30,405 nt of DNA from CAZEVI01 sp964515615 (GCA_964515615.1 CAZEVI010000005.1:1-30405), one strand, 5' to 3'; shown: positions 8,645 through 16,084, counted from the stretch's first letter. Notes: generated by a model from the sequence alone, not told the origin. Numbers and translations: made by a program.

Positions 8645-8650
8645 TATAAT
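8645..8650 (+). promoter_or_regulatory. -10 box for the first major pilin
   Basis: A perfect TATAAT lies 36 bases before the pilin ATG, between the pilC stop and the pilin ribosome binding site. No good -35 is seen at the expected distance (GC-rich TGGTCG). The 21 bases at 8632-8652 match each arm of the palindrome at 9187-9248 in about 16 of 21 positions. Confidence 0.45.
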
Positions 8651-8685
8651 TTAAATTAGAATTTATAATTAGGAGGAGAGAGAAA

Positions 8686-9174
8686 ATGCAAAAAGTAATT
8701 AAATCTCTAACCAAGAGTAAAAAAGCTTTTACGCTTATTGAGCTTTTGATTGTAATTGCAATCATTGGCATTCTGGCTGCGGTAATTTTTGTTAATTTGA
8801 GTGCCGCCAGAAACAAAGCCAACGATGCACAGGTTAAAAGTGATTTGGTATCACTGTCGCAAGCACTGGAAATTGTAAAAGTTGACAGAAATTTAAAGGC
8901 TCCTGCTGCGAATCCAGCGACAATTGTTGCCTCCGCTATCATTACTGATGACAATATTAATAATTGGTTAGATTCTAATGGAAAACCGATGATTGCTTCA
9001 GTACCAAAAAATCCGGTTGGAGGAACGGGTATAAATTCGTATTACATTAATATTAGCACTACTGATAGTACTAGTTATGCAATTTATTCAAAGCTAACTT
9101 CCGGTCAGTTTTATTGTATTCAAAATGGAACATCGAGCACTGTTACTGCTGCTACAGATTGTATTCCGCTTTAA
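8686..9174 (+). CDS. pilA: Major type IV pilin, copy 1
   Basis: The product has 162 residues with a class III signal: a positively charged leader ending KSKKA, cleavage after Ala14, then FTLIELLIVIAIIGILAAV with the conserved Glu at mature position 5. The hydrophobic N-terminal helix (about residues 15-37) is followed by the NKANDAQVKSDL segment of the alpha-helical spine and a variable globular head. Two Cys near the end (YCIQNG and DCIPL) probably form the pilin disulfide loop. AGGAGG lies at 8671-8676. Its first half is nearly identical at the DNA level to the next pilin gene. The -1 residue is Ala rather than the classical Gly. Confidence 0.9.
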   Translation: MQKVIKSLTKSKKAFTLIELLIVIAIIGILAAVIFVNLSAARNKANDAQVKSDLVSLSQALEIVKVDRNLKAPAANPATIVASAIITDDNINNWLDSNGKPMIASVPKNPVGGTGINSYYINISTTDSTSYAIYSKLTSGQFYCIQNGTSSTVTAATDCIPL

Positions 9175-9186
9175 TACCGATTGATG

Positions 9187-9248
9187 AATTGTAGCACATA
9201 TAAAATAATTTCGTCAGTTGACGAAATTATTTTATATGTGCTACAATT
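9187..9248. repeat. 62-bp near-perfect palindrome between the two pilin genes
   Basis: The arms 9187-9216 and 9219-9248 are exact reverse complements over 30 bases with a 2-base centre (GT). The arms contain TATAAA/TAAAAT-like motifs in both directions. No U-tract follows the hairpin on either strand, so it is not a classical terminator. It lies in the 238-base gap between the duplicated pilin genes. It may stabilise mRNA, bind a dimeric protein, or be a small palindromic mobile repeat. Confidence 0.85.
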
Positions 9249-9412
9249 ATTATATGATGCGATGAGAGGGTTTTTGATGATGGTGTATTTTTTCGCGTTT
9301 TCTAGAAAACTGGGAAATAGTGTATGTTATATATAGGATGGACTGTAAAATTGCTTCAATTCAGTTTGATGAAGCGGACAGCATTAATTTGATTATTTAA
9401 TTAGGAGGAGAA

Positions 9413-9874
9413 ATGAGAAAAGCTTTTACGCTTATTGAGCTTTTGATTGTAATTGCAATCATTGGCATTCTGGCTGCGGTAATTTTTGTTAATTTGAGTG
9501 CCGCCAGAAACAAAGCCAACGATGCGCAGGTTAAAAGTGACATGACTTCGCTTTCACAAGCGTTACAAATTGTGAAACTTAGCAGGGATTATGTCAAAAA
9601 AGTTTCATTTGCGATTATACAGTCTTGTGCAACCCCAAATGATTATTGTATCGAAAGATGGACAGACAGTGTTGACGCCGATGGCAACCCATCTGGCAAC
9701 AGACTGATCAATTCTGTTCCAATTAATCCGAATGTTGGAACTTATCAAGTTCGATTTACTGCCACCAGCTATGCTCTTTTAGGTCATTTATCAGCAGCCG
9801 ACCAATATTACTGCATACAAGATGGAGCTAGCAAAATAGTTACTAACCCATCCACAGATTGTACTGCGTTGTAA
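9413..9874 (+). CDS. pilA: Major type IV pilin, copy 2
   Basis: The product has 153 residues with a very short leader (MRKA) and the same mature N-terminus FTLIELLIVIAIIG as copy 1, with Glu at mature position 5. The head is different in sequence but ends with a matching Cys pair (YCIQDG and DCTAL). AGGAGG at 9403-9408 gives a good ribosome binding site 4 bases from the ATG. A possible extended -10 (TGtTATATA) lies at 9325-9333. Two pilins with a shared spine and different heads suggest either alternative major subunits or a major/minor pair in one fibre. Confidence 0.9.
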   Translation: MRKAFTLIELLIVIAIIGILAAVIFVNLSAARNKANDAQVKSDMTSLSQALQIVKLSRDYVKKVSFAIIQSCATPNDYCIERWTDSVDADGNPSGNRLINSVPINPNVGTYQVRFTATSYALLGHLSAADQYYCIQDGASKIVTNPSTDCTAL

Positions 9875-9890
9875 TTCGTTATAAATATTT

Positions 9891-10646
9891 ATGGCAATAA
9901 ATATTGTTTTTGGGATTTTTGGTCTGTTTGTCGGCAGTTTTTTAAATGTCATTATTTTCCGCTTCCCCGAACTTAAAGGTGTGGTTAGTGGTCGATCATA
10001 TTGCCCAAAATGTAAAAAAACCATTGCCGGCTATGATTTAATTCCAGTCGTAAGCTATATTAATCTTTGGGGAAAATGTCGTAATTGTCGCAAGCAAATC
10101 TCTTGGCAGTATCCGCTGGTTGAACTTTTTGTCGGTGTTTTGTTTTACCTTCTGGCAATGGTCTTTGAAGTTAACTATTTATTGATTTTTTATCTGCTAA
10201 TCGCTGCTATTTCAACATTGATTTTGGTTTATGATTTTAAATATTTGGAAATCCCGGAAGTTTTTTCTTGGCTTTTAACTATTTTTACAATTTTAGCTGC
10301 TATTTTATCGCCAAATTTATCGTTACAAAATTTTCTTCTCGGCGGTTTGATTGGTGGCGGAGTTCTGGGAATTTTGGTTGGTATCTCAAACGAGCGGATT
10401 ATGGGGTCTGGGGACATTAAAATTGGGTTGGCGTTTGGAGTATTGCTTGGTTTTGAAAGATCAATTTTGTTTCTCTTTTTGGCCTTTTTTCTCGGCGCAC
10501 TTTTTGGCATTATTTTAATTTTATTCAATCGCAGAAAGTTAAATTCAGAGGTTGCTTTCGCTCCATTTCTTATTATCTCAGCAATGATTTGCTTAGTTTG
10601 GGGCGAAGCGCTAGTTAATTTATACTTACAATTTGCTATGATATAA
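9891..10646 (+). CDS. pilD: Prepilin peptidase PilD (A24 aspartic protease family)
   Basis: This is a multi-pass membrane protease that cleaves prepilin leaders and often methylates the new N-terminus. The cytoplasmic loop after the first helix holds two CxxC pairs (CPKCKK and CRNCRK), followed by QISWQYPLVE, the usual DiS_P_DiS domain. Catalytic aspartates are expected in YDFKYLEIP and in the GSGDIKIG motif (the GxGD signature). Its 251 residues match the family. It lies 16 bases after the second pilin and just before the minor prepilins it would process. The ATG has no strong ribosome binding site. Confidence 0.95.
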   Translation: MAINIVFGIFGLFVGSFLNVIIFRFPELKGVVSGRSYCPKCKKTIAGYDLIPVVSYINLWGKCRNCRKQISWQYPLVELFVGVLFYLLAMVFEVNYLLIFYLLIAAISTLILVYDFKYLEIPEVFSWLLTIFTILAAILSPNLSLQNFLLGGLIGGGVLGILVGISNERIMGSGDIKIGLAFGVLLGFERSILFLFLAFFLGALFGIILILFNRRKLNSEVAFAPFLIISAMICLVWGEALVNLYLQFAMI

Positions 10647-10648
10647 GT

Positions 10649-11251
10649 ATGAACATTTTTCGGCGATTTTATCGTCGCTTTGCAAAATCTAAAAATGATA
10701 AAGGTACAACTCTAATTGAGCTTCTGGTAACACTTGCGATCACTGGTATGCTGGTTGGGATTGCTCTGCCGCTTTTTTCTTATTATCAAAAAAGGAGCGT
10801 TCTCGACGAAGAGGTTCGGAATTTCGTCTCACTTTTTAATTATGCTCGGGCACTACAAAATAATCCGGCCGATTCAGCCAGAATTGCTTCCTCTGAATAT
10901 CATTACGTAATTAAAATTACCAACTCCGGAGCCGACAGAAAAGCCGAACTTTACGCTAAAAATAATCCGACAGCGATTATTGACTCGATTAAATTTTCAG
11001 AAAGAGTACAAATGGCATTTCAAGATATTGGCGTTATTGGCGTTACCGGCAGTGGAGACGGCCAAACTTTGGAGTTTTCCGGCTTTCCGCCGAACGAAAC
11101 TATCGGCTGCTCAACAAGTTGCACCGACAAAGTCAGCATAACTTTGACCATCGAAAGCACTTTTGCCACATCAAAAACCGCCGAAGTGCTAAACAGTAAG
11201 TTTAATGCCAGTAAGAGTTTGGAACGACCGTTTTCAGTCAGTATCAAATAA
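10649..11251 (+). CDS. Minor prepilin (GspH/FimT-like)
   Basis: The prepilin signal has Gly at -1 (residue 19) and mature TTLIELLVTLAITGML with Glu at position 5, followed by a hydrophobic helix to about residue 42. The 200-residue product then has a beta-rich head with two close Cys in GCSTSCTDK. Length and the LFNYARALQNN segment after the helix suggest a FimT/GspH-type minor pilin. The start lies 2 bases after the pilD stop, so translation is probably coupled. Minor prepilins prime assembly and can form the fibre tip. Confidence 0.8.
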   Translation: MNIFRRFYRRFAKSKNDKGTTLIELLVTLAITGMLVGIALPLFSYYQKRSVLDEEVRNFVSLFNYARALQNNPADSARIASSEYHYVIKITNSGADRKAELYAKNNPTAIIDSIKFSERVQMAFQDIGVIGVTGSGDGQTLEFSGFPPNETIGCSTSCTDKVSITLTIESTFATSKTAEVLNSKFNASKSLERPFSVSIK

Positions 11252-11255
11252 ATTT

Positions 11256-11852
11256 ATGAATTTTACAAAAAGCAAAAAAGGCTTCGGACTTTTAGAAACG
11301 TTAATTGCATGCGCCGTTCTAATTTTGATTTGCGGCGCACTTTTAGCAATTAATGTAATTATCACTCGCGATATTGCTTACGCGCGCGATGATTCAATCG
11401 CTTCCGATTTGGCGCAAGAAGGTATTGAAAGCCTGAGACAGATTCGCGACAGTAATTTAATCGACGGATTGGATTTCACAAATTGGAATTCATTTGTTTG
11501 TGATCCGAGTGCGACGCCAGCAGTTAACACTCCAGTTTTATCAACTGCCTCATCAACTGTGTACTATACTATTGTTGCCGGTAGTTATCCCGCTTGTTAC
11601 GGGATTGCCAGCAATCCGCGAATGGCAATTAAAAATAATCCAAACGGTGAAAATATTATTATCGGCAGTATTATTTACAATCGCAAAATCCGTTTTTTGT
11701 CATCTGGAGTCGATCCGCTAGTTGGCGGCACGCCGGAGGTGACAGAAGATAACGCCATTCGGGCGGTTGTCAACATTAGTTGGAATTATCGAGGATTGAA
11801 TAGACAGGTGGAGATTAGCGAGCTTTTGACTAACTGGAAGAGGGGATTGTAA
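11256..11852 (+). CDS. Minor prepilin (PilV/GspI-like)
   Basis: The ATG at 11256 is preferred because it puts the cleavage site at a normal distance: MNFTKSKKG|FGLLETLIACAVL, with Gly at -1 and Glu at mature position 5. An in-frame ATG at 11205 would add an atypical 17 residues and overlap the previous gene. The GLLETLIA pattern is common in PilV/GspI proteins. After the helix, ASDLAQEGIESLRQIRD resembles the conserved segment of many minor pilins in this position. The head is about 130 residues. The stop overlaps the next start (TAATG). Confidence 0.8.
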   Translation: MNFTKSKKGFGLLETLIACAVLILICGALLAINVIITRDIAYARDDSIASDLAQEGIESLRQIRDSNLIDGLDFTNWNSFVCDPSATPAVNTPVLSTASSTVYYTIVAGSYPACYGIASNPRMAIKNNPNGENIIIGSIIYNRKIRFLSSGVDPLVGGTPEVTEDNAIRAVVNISWNYRGLNRQVEISELLTNWKRGL

Positions 11853-12520
11853 TGAAACGAAAATCCTTTACTTTGATTGAAATTTTAATCGCGGTGGCGA
11901 TTTTTTCAACAGTTTTAATAATCGCTTCCGGAGTTTTTTCCAACATTATCGGCAATCAAAGCTTTGTAAATGTCAGCACTGAGGTGAATCGGGAAGGGCA
12001 ACGAATTCTGCGTCAAATCTCTGACGATACCGTCAACGCAACTGAAAATGGTAAAATCAGCAGCAATTCGGGTGTTGAGGCAAAGGGAATCATCTTTCTA
12101 AATGCCGATGGCTCACTAGCAACACCGTTGGCGAGCTGTATAATTCCATCAACTCCCGGATGCAACTTTTCTCAAATAGCTATTTTCGCCAAAGACGGCG
12201 CCAAAATTTATCGTTTTAACTCAACAAATAAATCGATTGAATATGGTGTTAGTGTCTCCGACCCGTCGTCAAATCAACTTGCATTCAATTTAGGAAAATT
12301 AGACACTTCCAAATATAAATTTTCACAGTTAAATGATAGCCGGGTGGAGATTATCTCGGCTGGATTTTCCGGTATTTCTTACTATGATTCAAATTGTTCA
12401 ATTGCCCCTTTTGTAAAAATCGGTATGACGGTTGAAACCGCTGATTTTTCTCATCAACCGGCTCGCCGAAGCGCAAAGATTGAACTTCGAACAATGGTTA
12501 CCAGCCGGAGCTATCAATAA
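11852..12520 (+). CDS. Minor prepilin (PilW/GspJ-like)
   Basis: This 222-residue product has a minimal leader MKRKS and mature FTLIEILIAVAIFSTVL with Glu at position 5. The -1 residue is Ser, an uncommon but tolerated choice for prepilin peptidases. The order FimT-like, PilV-like, PilW-like and the STEVNREGQRILRQISDD segment after the helix suggest a GspJ/PilW-type minor pilin. The start overlaps the preceding stop by one base. It is the last gene of the pilus locus; a 66-base gap follows before trpS. Confidence 0.78.
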   Translation: MKRKSFTLIEILIAVAIFSTVLIIASGVFSNIIGNQSFVNVSTEVNREGQRILRQISDDTVNATENGKISSNSGVEAKGIIFLNADGSLATPLASCIIPSTPGCNFSQIAIFAKDGAKIYRFNSTNKSIEYGVSVSDPSSNQLAFNLGKLDTSKYKFSQLNDSRVEIISAGFSGISYYDSNCSIAPFVKIGMTVETADFSHQPARRSAKIELRTMVTSRSYQ

Positions 12521-12586
12521 AATATTGTAAATTTTAATTAGATATTAACCATTTTTGTAAATTAGTAGTAAGCGACAAAGGATTTT

Positions 12587-13570
12587 ATGAAAAGAGTTTT
12601 TTCCGGAATTCAACCGACAGGCACATTGCATTTGGGAAATTATCTTGGGGCGATAAAACAGTGGGTTGAATTGCAAAATAAAGTTGACGAATCAATTTTT
12701 TGCATTGTTGATTTGCACGCAATTACCGCTAACCGAGATTCGAAACTATCCGAAAATATTCTCTCCGTTGCCGCTTGGTATTTGGCTTGTGGAGTAAATC
12801 TTGAAAAGTCAAAAATATTTGTCCAGTCAACCCGACCGGAGCACAGTGAGTTGGCTTGGATTTTGAACTGTTTTGCCACAATGGGCGAGCTTGGGCGAAT
12901 GACTCAATATAAGGAGAAATCCGAAGGCAAGCGGGAAACCGTTTCAGTCGGGCTTTTTGATTATCCAATTTTAATGGCGGCCGACATTCTTCTCTATCAA
13001 ACAACTGATGTACCGGTTGGTGATGATCAAAAACAACATGTTGAATTAGCACGCGATTTGGCAATCCGATTTAATGGTATATACGGTAATGTTTTTACAA
13101 TACCGGAGCCAATAATTCGTCAAGATGTCCAGCGAATTAAAGGACTTGATAATCCGGAAAAAAAGATGTCCAAATCAGCCGGCTCGGAATATAACTATAT
13201 TTCGCTCGCTGATTCTCCGGAAACTATTCGAAAAAAAGTTAGCCGAGCTGTGACTGATTCCGGCTCGGAAATTATTGTTCGCGATGACAAGCCGACAATG
13301 ACAAATCTTCTCAATATTTTTTCTGGTGTTTCTGGTCGCGACATTAAAAGTTTGGAAGCCGATTTTAAAGGCAAGGGCTATAGAGATTTCAAAAAAGCAT
13401 TGGCCGAAGAGATTATCCTTTTTTTAGAGCCGAACCAGTTAAAATATAAAGAGATAATGGCTGACAAAGAAAAACTTCGAAAGATTTTGCGAGACGGTGC
13501 TAAGGCCGTTGAGCCGTTGGCGGAAAAAACTTTGGCTGAAGTGAAGAAAAAAATCGGGCTTGGAATATAA
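12587..13570 (+). CDS. trpS: Tryptophanyl-tRNA synthetase
   Basis: This class I aminoacyl-tRNA synthetase charges tRNA-Trp. The 327-residue length is normal. The HIGH-type motif is HLGN at residues 15-18 in the context FSGIQPTGTLHLGNYLGA. The KMSKS loop is intact at residues 193-197 (EKKMSKSAGS). Other family signatures are VDLHAIT, YPILMAADILLY and VPVGDDQKQHVELARD. A weak AAAGG lies a few bases before the ATG. It is an ordinary housekeeping gene after the pilus locus. Confidence 0.97.
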   Translation: MKRVFSGIQPTGTLHLGNYLGAIKQWVELQNKVDESIFCIVDLHAITANRDSKLSENILSVAAWYLACGVNLEKSKIFVQSTRPEHSELAWILNCFATMGELGRMTQYKEKSEGKRETVSVGLFDYPILMAADILLYQTTDVPVGDDQKQHVELARDLAIRFNGIYGNVFTIPEPIIRQDVQRIKGLDNPEKKMSKSAGSEYNYISLADSPETIRKKVSRAVTDSGSEIIVRDDKPTMTNLLNIFSGVSGRDIKSLEADFKGKGYRDFKKALAEEIILFLEPNQLKYKEIMADKEKLRKILRDGAKAVEPLAEKTLAEVKKKIGLGI

Positions 13571-13666
13571 AGAATCATCTTCTCGCAATTTATATCACAA
13601 ATAATTGTAAGAAAAATAATTTGTGCTAATAAGTGGTAAAAATTTGTGGCAAGACGCGACAATTCT

Positions 13667-14095
13667 ATGAACAAAATATTTGTAAATACAGATGGCGGGT
13701 CTAGGGGCAATCCCGGTCCGGCGGCGATCGGGGTGGTTTTTTTTGATGCAAGCGGCAAAGAAATTCACAGTTACAAAAGTTGTATTGGTCGGGCGACAAA
13801 TAACGAGGCTGAATATCAGGCAATTATTAAGGCATTGGAAATTCTTCTGAAATCAAAATGGTTTTCGGAAAATAATATTGCCGAAAAGGAAGTTGTCTGT
13901 CGGCTTGATTCCCAACTGGTTGTTGAACAAATAAACGGAAATTATAAAATTAAACAGGATCACATTAAACTTTTAGTTGCCCAACTTCGGCAGATGATTT
14001 CGCAAATGGATTTGAATATCTCTTTTGTCCATATTCCGCGTGAAGAAAATAAAATCGCCGACAAATTAGTCAATCAGGCACTCGATGAGAAATAG
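13667..14095 (+). CDS. rnhA: Ribonuclease HI-like protein
   Basis: The enzyme cleaves the RNA strand of RNA-DNA hybrids. The ATG at 13667 is preferred over the GTG at 13646, because family members begin directly before the first strand (MNKIFVNTDGGSRGNPG). Catalytic acidic residues are visible: Asp9 (TDGG), Glu47 or Glu49 (NNEAEYQ) and Asp81 (RLDSQLV), with a further Asp near NKIADKLVNQALDE. The 142-residue length, and the GNPGPAAIGVV and VEQINGNYKIK motifs, fit the short prokaryotic RNase HI group with no basic-protrusion insert. Confidence 0.93.
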   Translation: MNKIFVNTDGGSRGNPGPAAIGVVFFDASGKEIHSYKSCIGRATNNEAEYQAIIKALEILLKSKWFSENNIAEKEVVCRLDSQLVVEQINGNYKIKQDHIKLLVAQLRQMISQMDLNISFVHIPREENKIADKLVNQALDEK

Positions 14096-14207
14096 ATAAA
14101 GACACAAAATTATTAGTCCTAGTTTGATAATCTATAAGTTCAGATTTACCAATCTTTTTTAGCGGTGGGGCACCAAAGATAAAATGGAGATATTAAAATA
14201 GATATAA

Positions 14208-14429
14208 ATGAAAGTATCTGTCAAAGTAAACCCAGCTTCTAAAATTGAACAGATTCAGCCGTCGCTTGACGGCTCTTTAAAAGTTTGGTTGAAAGCCAAA
14301 CCAAAAAATGGAGAAGCAAACAGAGCGCTGGTCAAGTTACTGGCCAATTATTACAAAGTTTCAAAATCCCATATTCAAATAATCTCCGGCCTAACTTCAA
14401 GGAATAAGGTTGTGGAGATTGAAAGCTAA
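14208..14429 (+). CDS. DUF167/YggU family protein
   Basis: This is a 73-residue protein with the full DUF167 pattern: KVNPASK near the N-terminus, LKVWLKAKPKNGEANRAL in the middle, and the C-terminal ISGLTSRNKVVEI. The family is widespread, small and alpha/beta, and its biochemical role is not settled. It is the last + strand gene before a convergent minus-strand block; its stop is only 24 bases from the stop of the facing gene. Confidence 0.92.
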   Translation: MKVSVKVNPASKIEQIQPSLDGSLKVWLKAKPKNGEANRALVKLLANYYKVSKSHIQIISGLTSRNKVVEIES

Positions 14430-14432
14430 GGT

Positions 14433-14464
14433 AAATAAAAAACCGCCATCTGCTAGGACGGCGG
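14433..14464 (-). terminator. Rho-independent terminator of the minus-strand operon
   Basis: Read on the minus strand, an 8-bp stem (CCGCCGTC with GATGGCGG, one G-U pair) with a 6-base loop is followed by TTTTTTATTT. The stem lies at 14443-14450 and 14457-14464. The TAG stop of the preceding minus-strand gene (14453-14455) lies inside the loop. There is no U-tract on the + strand, so it serves only the minus-strand operon. Confidence 0.88.
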
Positions 14465-15082
14465 CTGCTTTTGTGCTAATTCTTCTTTCAAATCAGCCGG
14501 AGATTTGAATTGGAAATTTTCAGGAGGAATTATCCTCTCTGGTCCAATACTGAACGGCCCAATAATTTTGACAATTTTCGCCGAAATTTTAACAACCAAA
14601 CCGGGTTTTAGAATGCCGACGGTTCTGTTTTTGACGACTGCAGTTCCGTCAACTCCGATTGATTGCTTAGAAATTAAGGCCAACCGTCCGCCAACCGAAA
14701 TTGTTGGCTCGATATTTTGTATTAAGTGAATGAGTTCAGACGGGGTAACAGAATGCCCCAAACTGAGTGATCCACAAATTTCGTTTCCAATGTAACATCC
14801 CAACCCTTGATAACCACTGGCAACATTGTCAAAAATGTTTTTCCTTTGTCTTTTTTCTATCGGCAGAAATTTTTTTTCGTCCCCGTGCTTATAACTGTGG
14901 GAGAGAGCCCAAAGAAAATAGGGGAGTTTTGACACATCCGGATTGAGCCAAATTTCGGAATTCACAAAACCAAAACGGTTAATAAAAAACACTTCGCCTT
15001 CGGTAGCAAAGACACATTTTCGACATCGACCAAATCTGACGGAATTTTCAATCGGATCAGTCGGCGGAATGGCGGCATTCAT
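14453..15082 (-). CDS. Unrecognised 209-residue protein with a CxxC near the N-terminus
   Basis: I do not recognise this protein. It has a FGRCRKCVF motif at about residues 17-25, a region rich in aromatics (EVFFINRFGFVNSEIW and LPYFLWALSHSYKHG), a basic stretch EKRQRKN, and a Gly/Ile/Val-rich second half of short strands (ISVGGRLALISKQ and VKISAKIVKIIGPF). There is no signal peptide and no clear membrane helix. It is probably a soluble alpha/beta protein. It is the last gene of a four-gene minus-strand operon, 30 bases after the previous gene and with no obvious ribosome binding site. Its stop lies inside the operon terminator. Confidence 0.7.
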   Translation of the reverse strand: MNAAIPPTDPIENSVRFGRCRKCVFATEGEVFFINRFGFVNSEIWLNPDVSKLPYFLWALSHSYKHGDEKKFLPIEKRQRKNIFDNVASGYQGLGCYIGNEICGSLSLGHSVTPSELIHLIQNIEPTISVGGRLALISKQSIGVDGTAVVKNRTVGILKPGLVVKISAKIVKIIGPFSIGPERIIPPENFQFKSPADLKEELAQKQPPS

Positions 15083-15112
15083 TGAAAGTAATTCAGTGGT
15101 TTTCAGCAGTAG

Positions 15113-15511
15113 TTACCTGTTGCGTTTCGATCTTGCTTTAAGCTGATCTTTTTCTCTGGTTAATTTTTTGATTTCAGCTTCGGAGGCTTTCAAATCTTCG
15201 TCGAGTCGGCGAATCTGAGCGAAATAAGGGGTTGGAGACGAGACAATCAGTTCAAGATCAGTGGCAAATTCATTTTTGGAAAATTTTTTCAGCGCAGCGA
15301 TTGCCGAATTTATTTCGGTCATTGTCTTTTTCTGGTCTTCCGGGGCGTTTACAAGTTGAGCTTTGGGAAAAAGACTCGTGGCAATTGAACGATAATGCGG
15401 ACCGGTTATCCAATTTCTGAAAGTTTCAGGATCATCGACAAATTGTTTGGCCAGATTAATTGCTACACCAAGTTCTGATAATATAGTTATCAGTTCTGGT
15501 CGCTCGTTCAT
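15113..15511 (-). CDS. Unrecognised 132-residue helical protein with C-terminal coiled coil
   Basis: A strong ribosome binding site (AAAGGAG, 8 bases before the ATG on the minus strand) supports this as a real gene. The protein appears mainly helical: an N-terminal domain (ELITILSELGVAINLAKQF, then FRNWITGPHY), and a charged heptad-rich C-terminus (about residues 100-132) ending in basic residues KARSKRNR, suggestive of a coiled coil that may bind nucleic acid or a partner. No family was recognised. It lies 14 bases after the preceding gene. Confidence 0.7.
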   Translation of the reverse strand: MNERPELITILSELGVAINLAKQFVDDPETFRNWITGPHYRSIATSLFPKAQLVNAPEDQKKTMTEINSAIAALKKFSKNEFATDLELIVSSPTPYFAQIRRLDEDLKASEAEIKKLTREKDQLKARSKRNR

Positions 15512-15525
15512 TTTCGATTCTCCTT

Positions 15526-15777
15526 TTAGTATTCTTCATCTACTTGAATATTTGGAGAACTGCCGCCGCTACCGGTAAAACTTTTGACTTTTCCTGAACC
15601 GGTGTGAAACCTCGTATGGCCTCGACCAGCCCACATCTGAAAATCTTTGGCTGTTTCTTCAATACACTTATCGATTGCGTCGTAAATCGAATTTTCGTCT
15701 CCTTGACACCCAACATAAATTTCAATTATTTTGGACACACTAACTCCGTACTCAACTCTGCAAAGACAAATCTCCAC
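15526..15777 (-). CDS. Unrecognised 83-residue protein
   Basis: The likely start is a GTG at 15777, six bases after the stop of the upstream gene. The N-terminal 50 residues look like a small alpha/beta fold (VSKIIEIYVGCQGDENSIYD, followed by a helix with KCIEETAKDF). The last 30 residues are rich in Gly, Ser and Thr (HTGSGKVKSFTGSGGSS) and look unstructured, ending in an acidic DEEY. There is no signal peptide. No family was recognised; its place in a tight operon is the main support. Confidence 0.6.
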   Translation of the reverse strand: MEICLCRVEYGVSVSKIIEIYVGCQGDENSIYDAIDKCIEETAKDFQMWAGRGHTRFHTGSGKVKSFTGSGGSSPNIQVDEEY

Positions 15778-15783
15778 CGCGAC

Positions 15784-15999
15784 TTATGCTTTGGAAGAAC
15801 TAAATTTATGATCTTTAATCAAATTTTGGATGATAAGAAAGCTTTTTTTAACATAAATTCCGTGGCTTTTGGCCACTTTGGCTAGATCTTGGCACTCTGG
15901 AAATGTTAGCCCTAATGAAGTCATATTTTCAATCATTTTTATGGAAATTCCTGACATTATTTTGATAATTGGGGCAATTGGCACCATATTCTTTGACAT
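15784..15999 (-). CDS. Unrecognised 71-residue protein, first gene of the minus-strand operon
   Basis: On the minus strand AAGGAG lies directly against the ATG at 15999, which is too close for normal use. A second in-frame ATG twelve bases on (15987) is slightly too far, so the start is uncertain. The sequence is mildly hydrophobic (IAPIIKIMSGISIKMIENM) and then predicted helical (FPECQDLAKVAKSHGIYVKKSFLIIQNLIK), a layout that could fit a small helical DNA- or protein-binding domain. No family was recognised. A terminator for the upstream unit lies about 55 bases upstream. Confidence 0.55.
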   Translation of the reverse strand: MSKNMVPIAPIIKIMSGISIKMIENMTSLGLTFPECQDLAKVAKSHGIYVKKSFLIIQNLIKDHKFSSSKA

Positions 16000-16052
16000 C
16001 TCCTTAGTTGTGTAGGTACAAATTCATCTTGACAGTTAAAAATTTAAGTTTG

Positions 16053-16077
16053 AAATAAAAAACCACCGGTTAGGCGG
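16053..16077 (-). terminator. Rho-independent terminator of the 97-residue gene's unit
   Basis: On the minus strand CCGCC, a 5-base loop and GGTGG form a short stem (one G-U pair), followed by TTTTTTATTT. The stem is weaker than at 14433-14464, but the U-tract has the same form. It separates the unit starting at 16506 from the operon starting at 15999. Confidence 0.6.
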
Positions 16078-16084
16078 GGTTGGG

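Noticed and set aside
8721..9540. Near-identical pilin segments as an assembly duplication
   Set aside because: The sequences upstream and downstream of the identical block differ and both genes have intact frames, which fits a real partial duplication better than an artefact.
13571..13640. CACAAAT/ATTTGTG inverted repeat after trpS as a terminator
   Set aside because: The stem is short, AT-only in the middle with mismatches, and has no U-tract.
14428..14470. Bidirectional terminator for yggU as well as the minus-strand operon
   Set aside because: The hairpin is followed by a U-tract only on the minus strand; the + strand continues GCTGCTTTTG directly after the stem.
15604..15885. 93-codon + strand ORF opposite the minus-strand operon
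   Set aside because: It has no ribosome binding site, overlaps two minus-strand genes in a tight operon, and has shadow-like composition.
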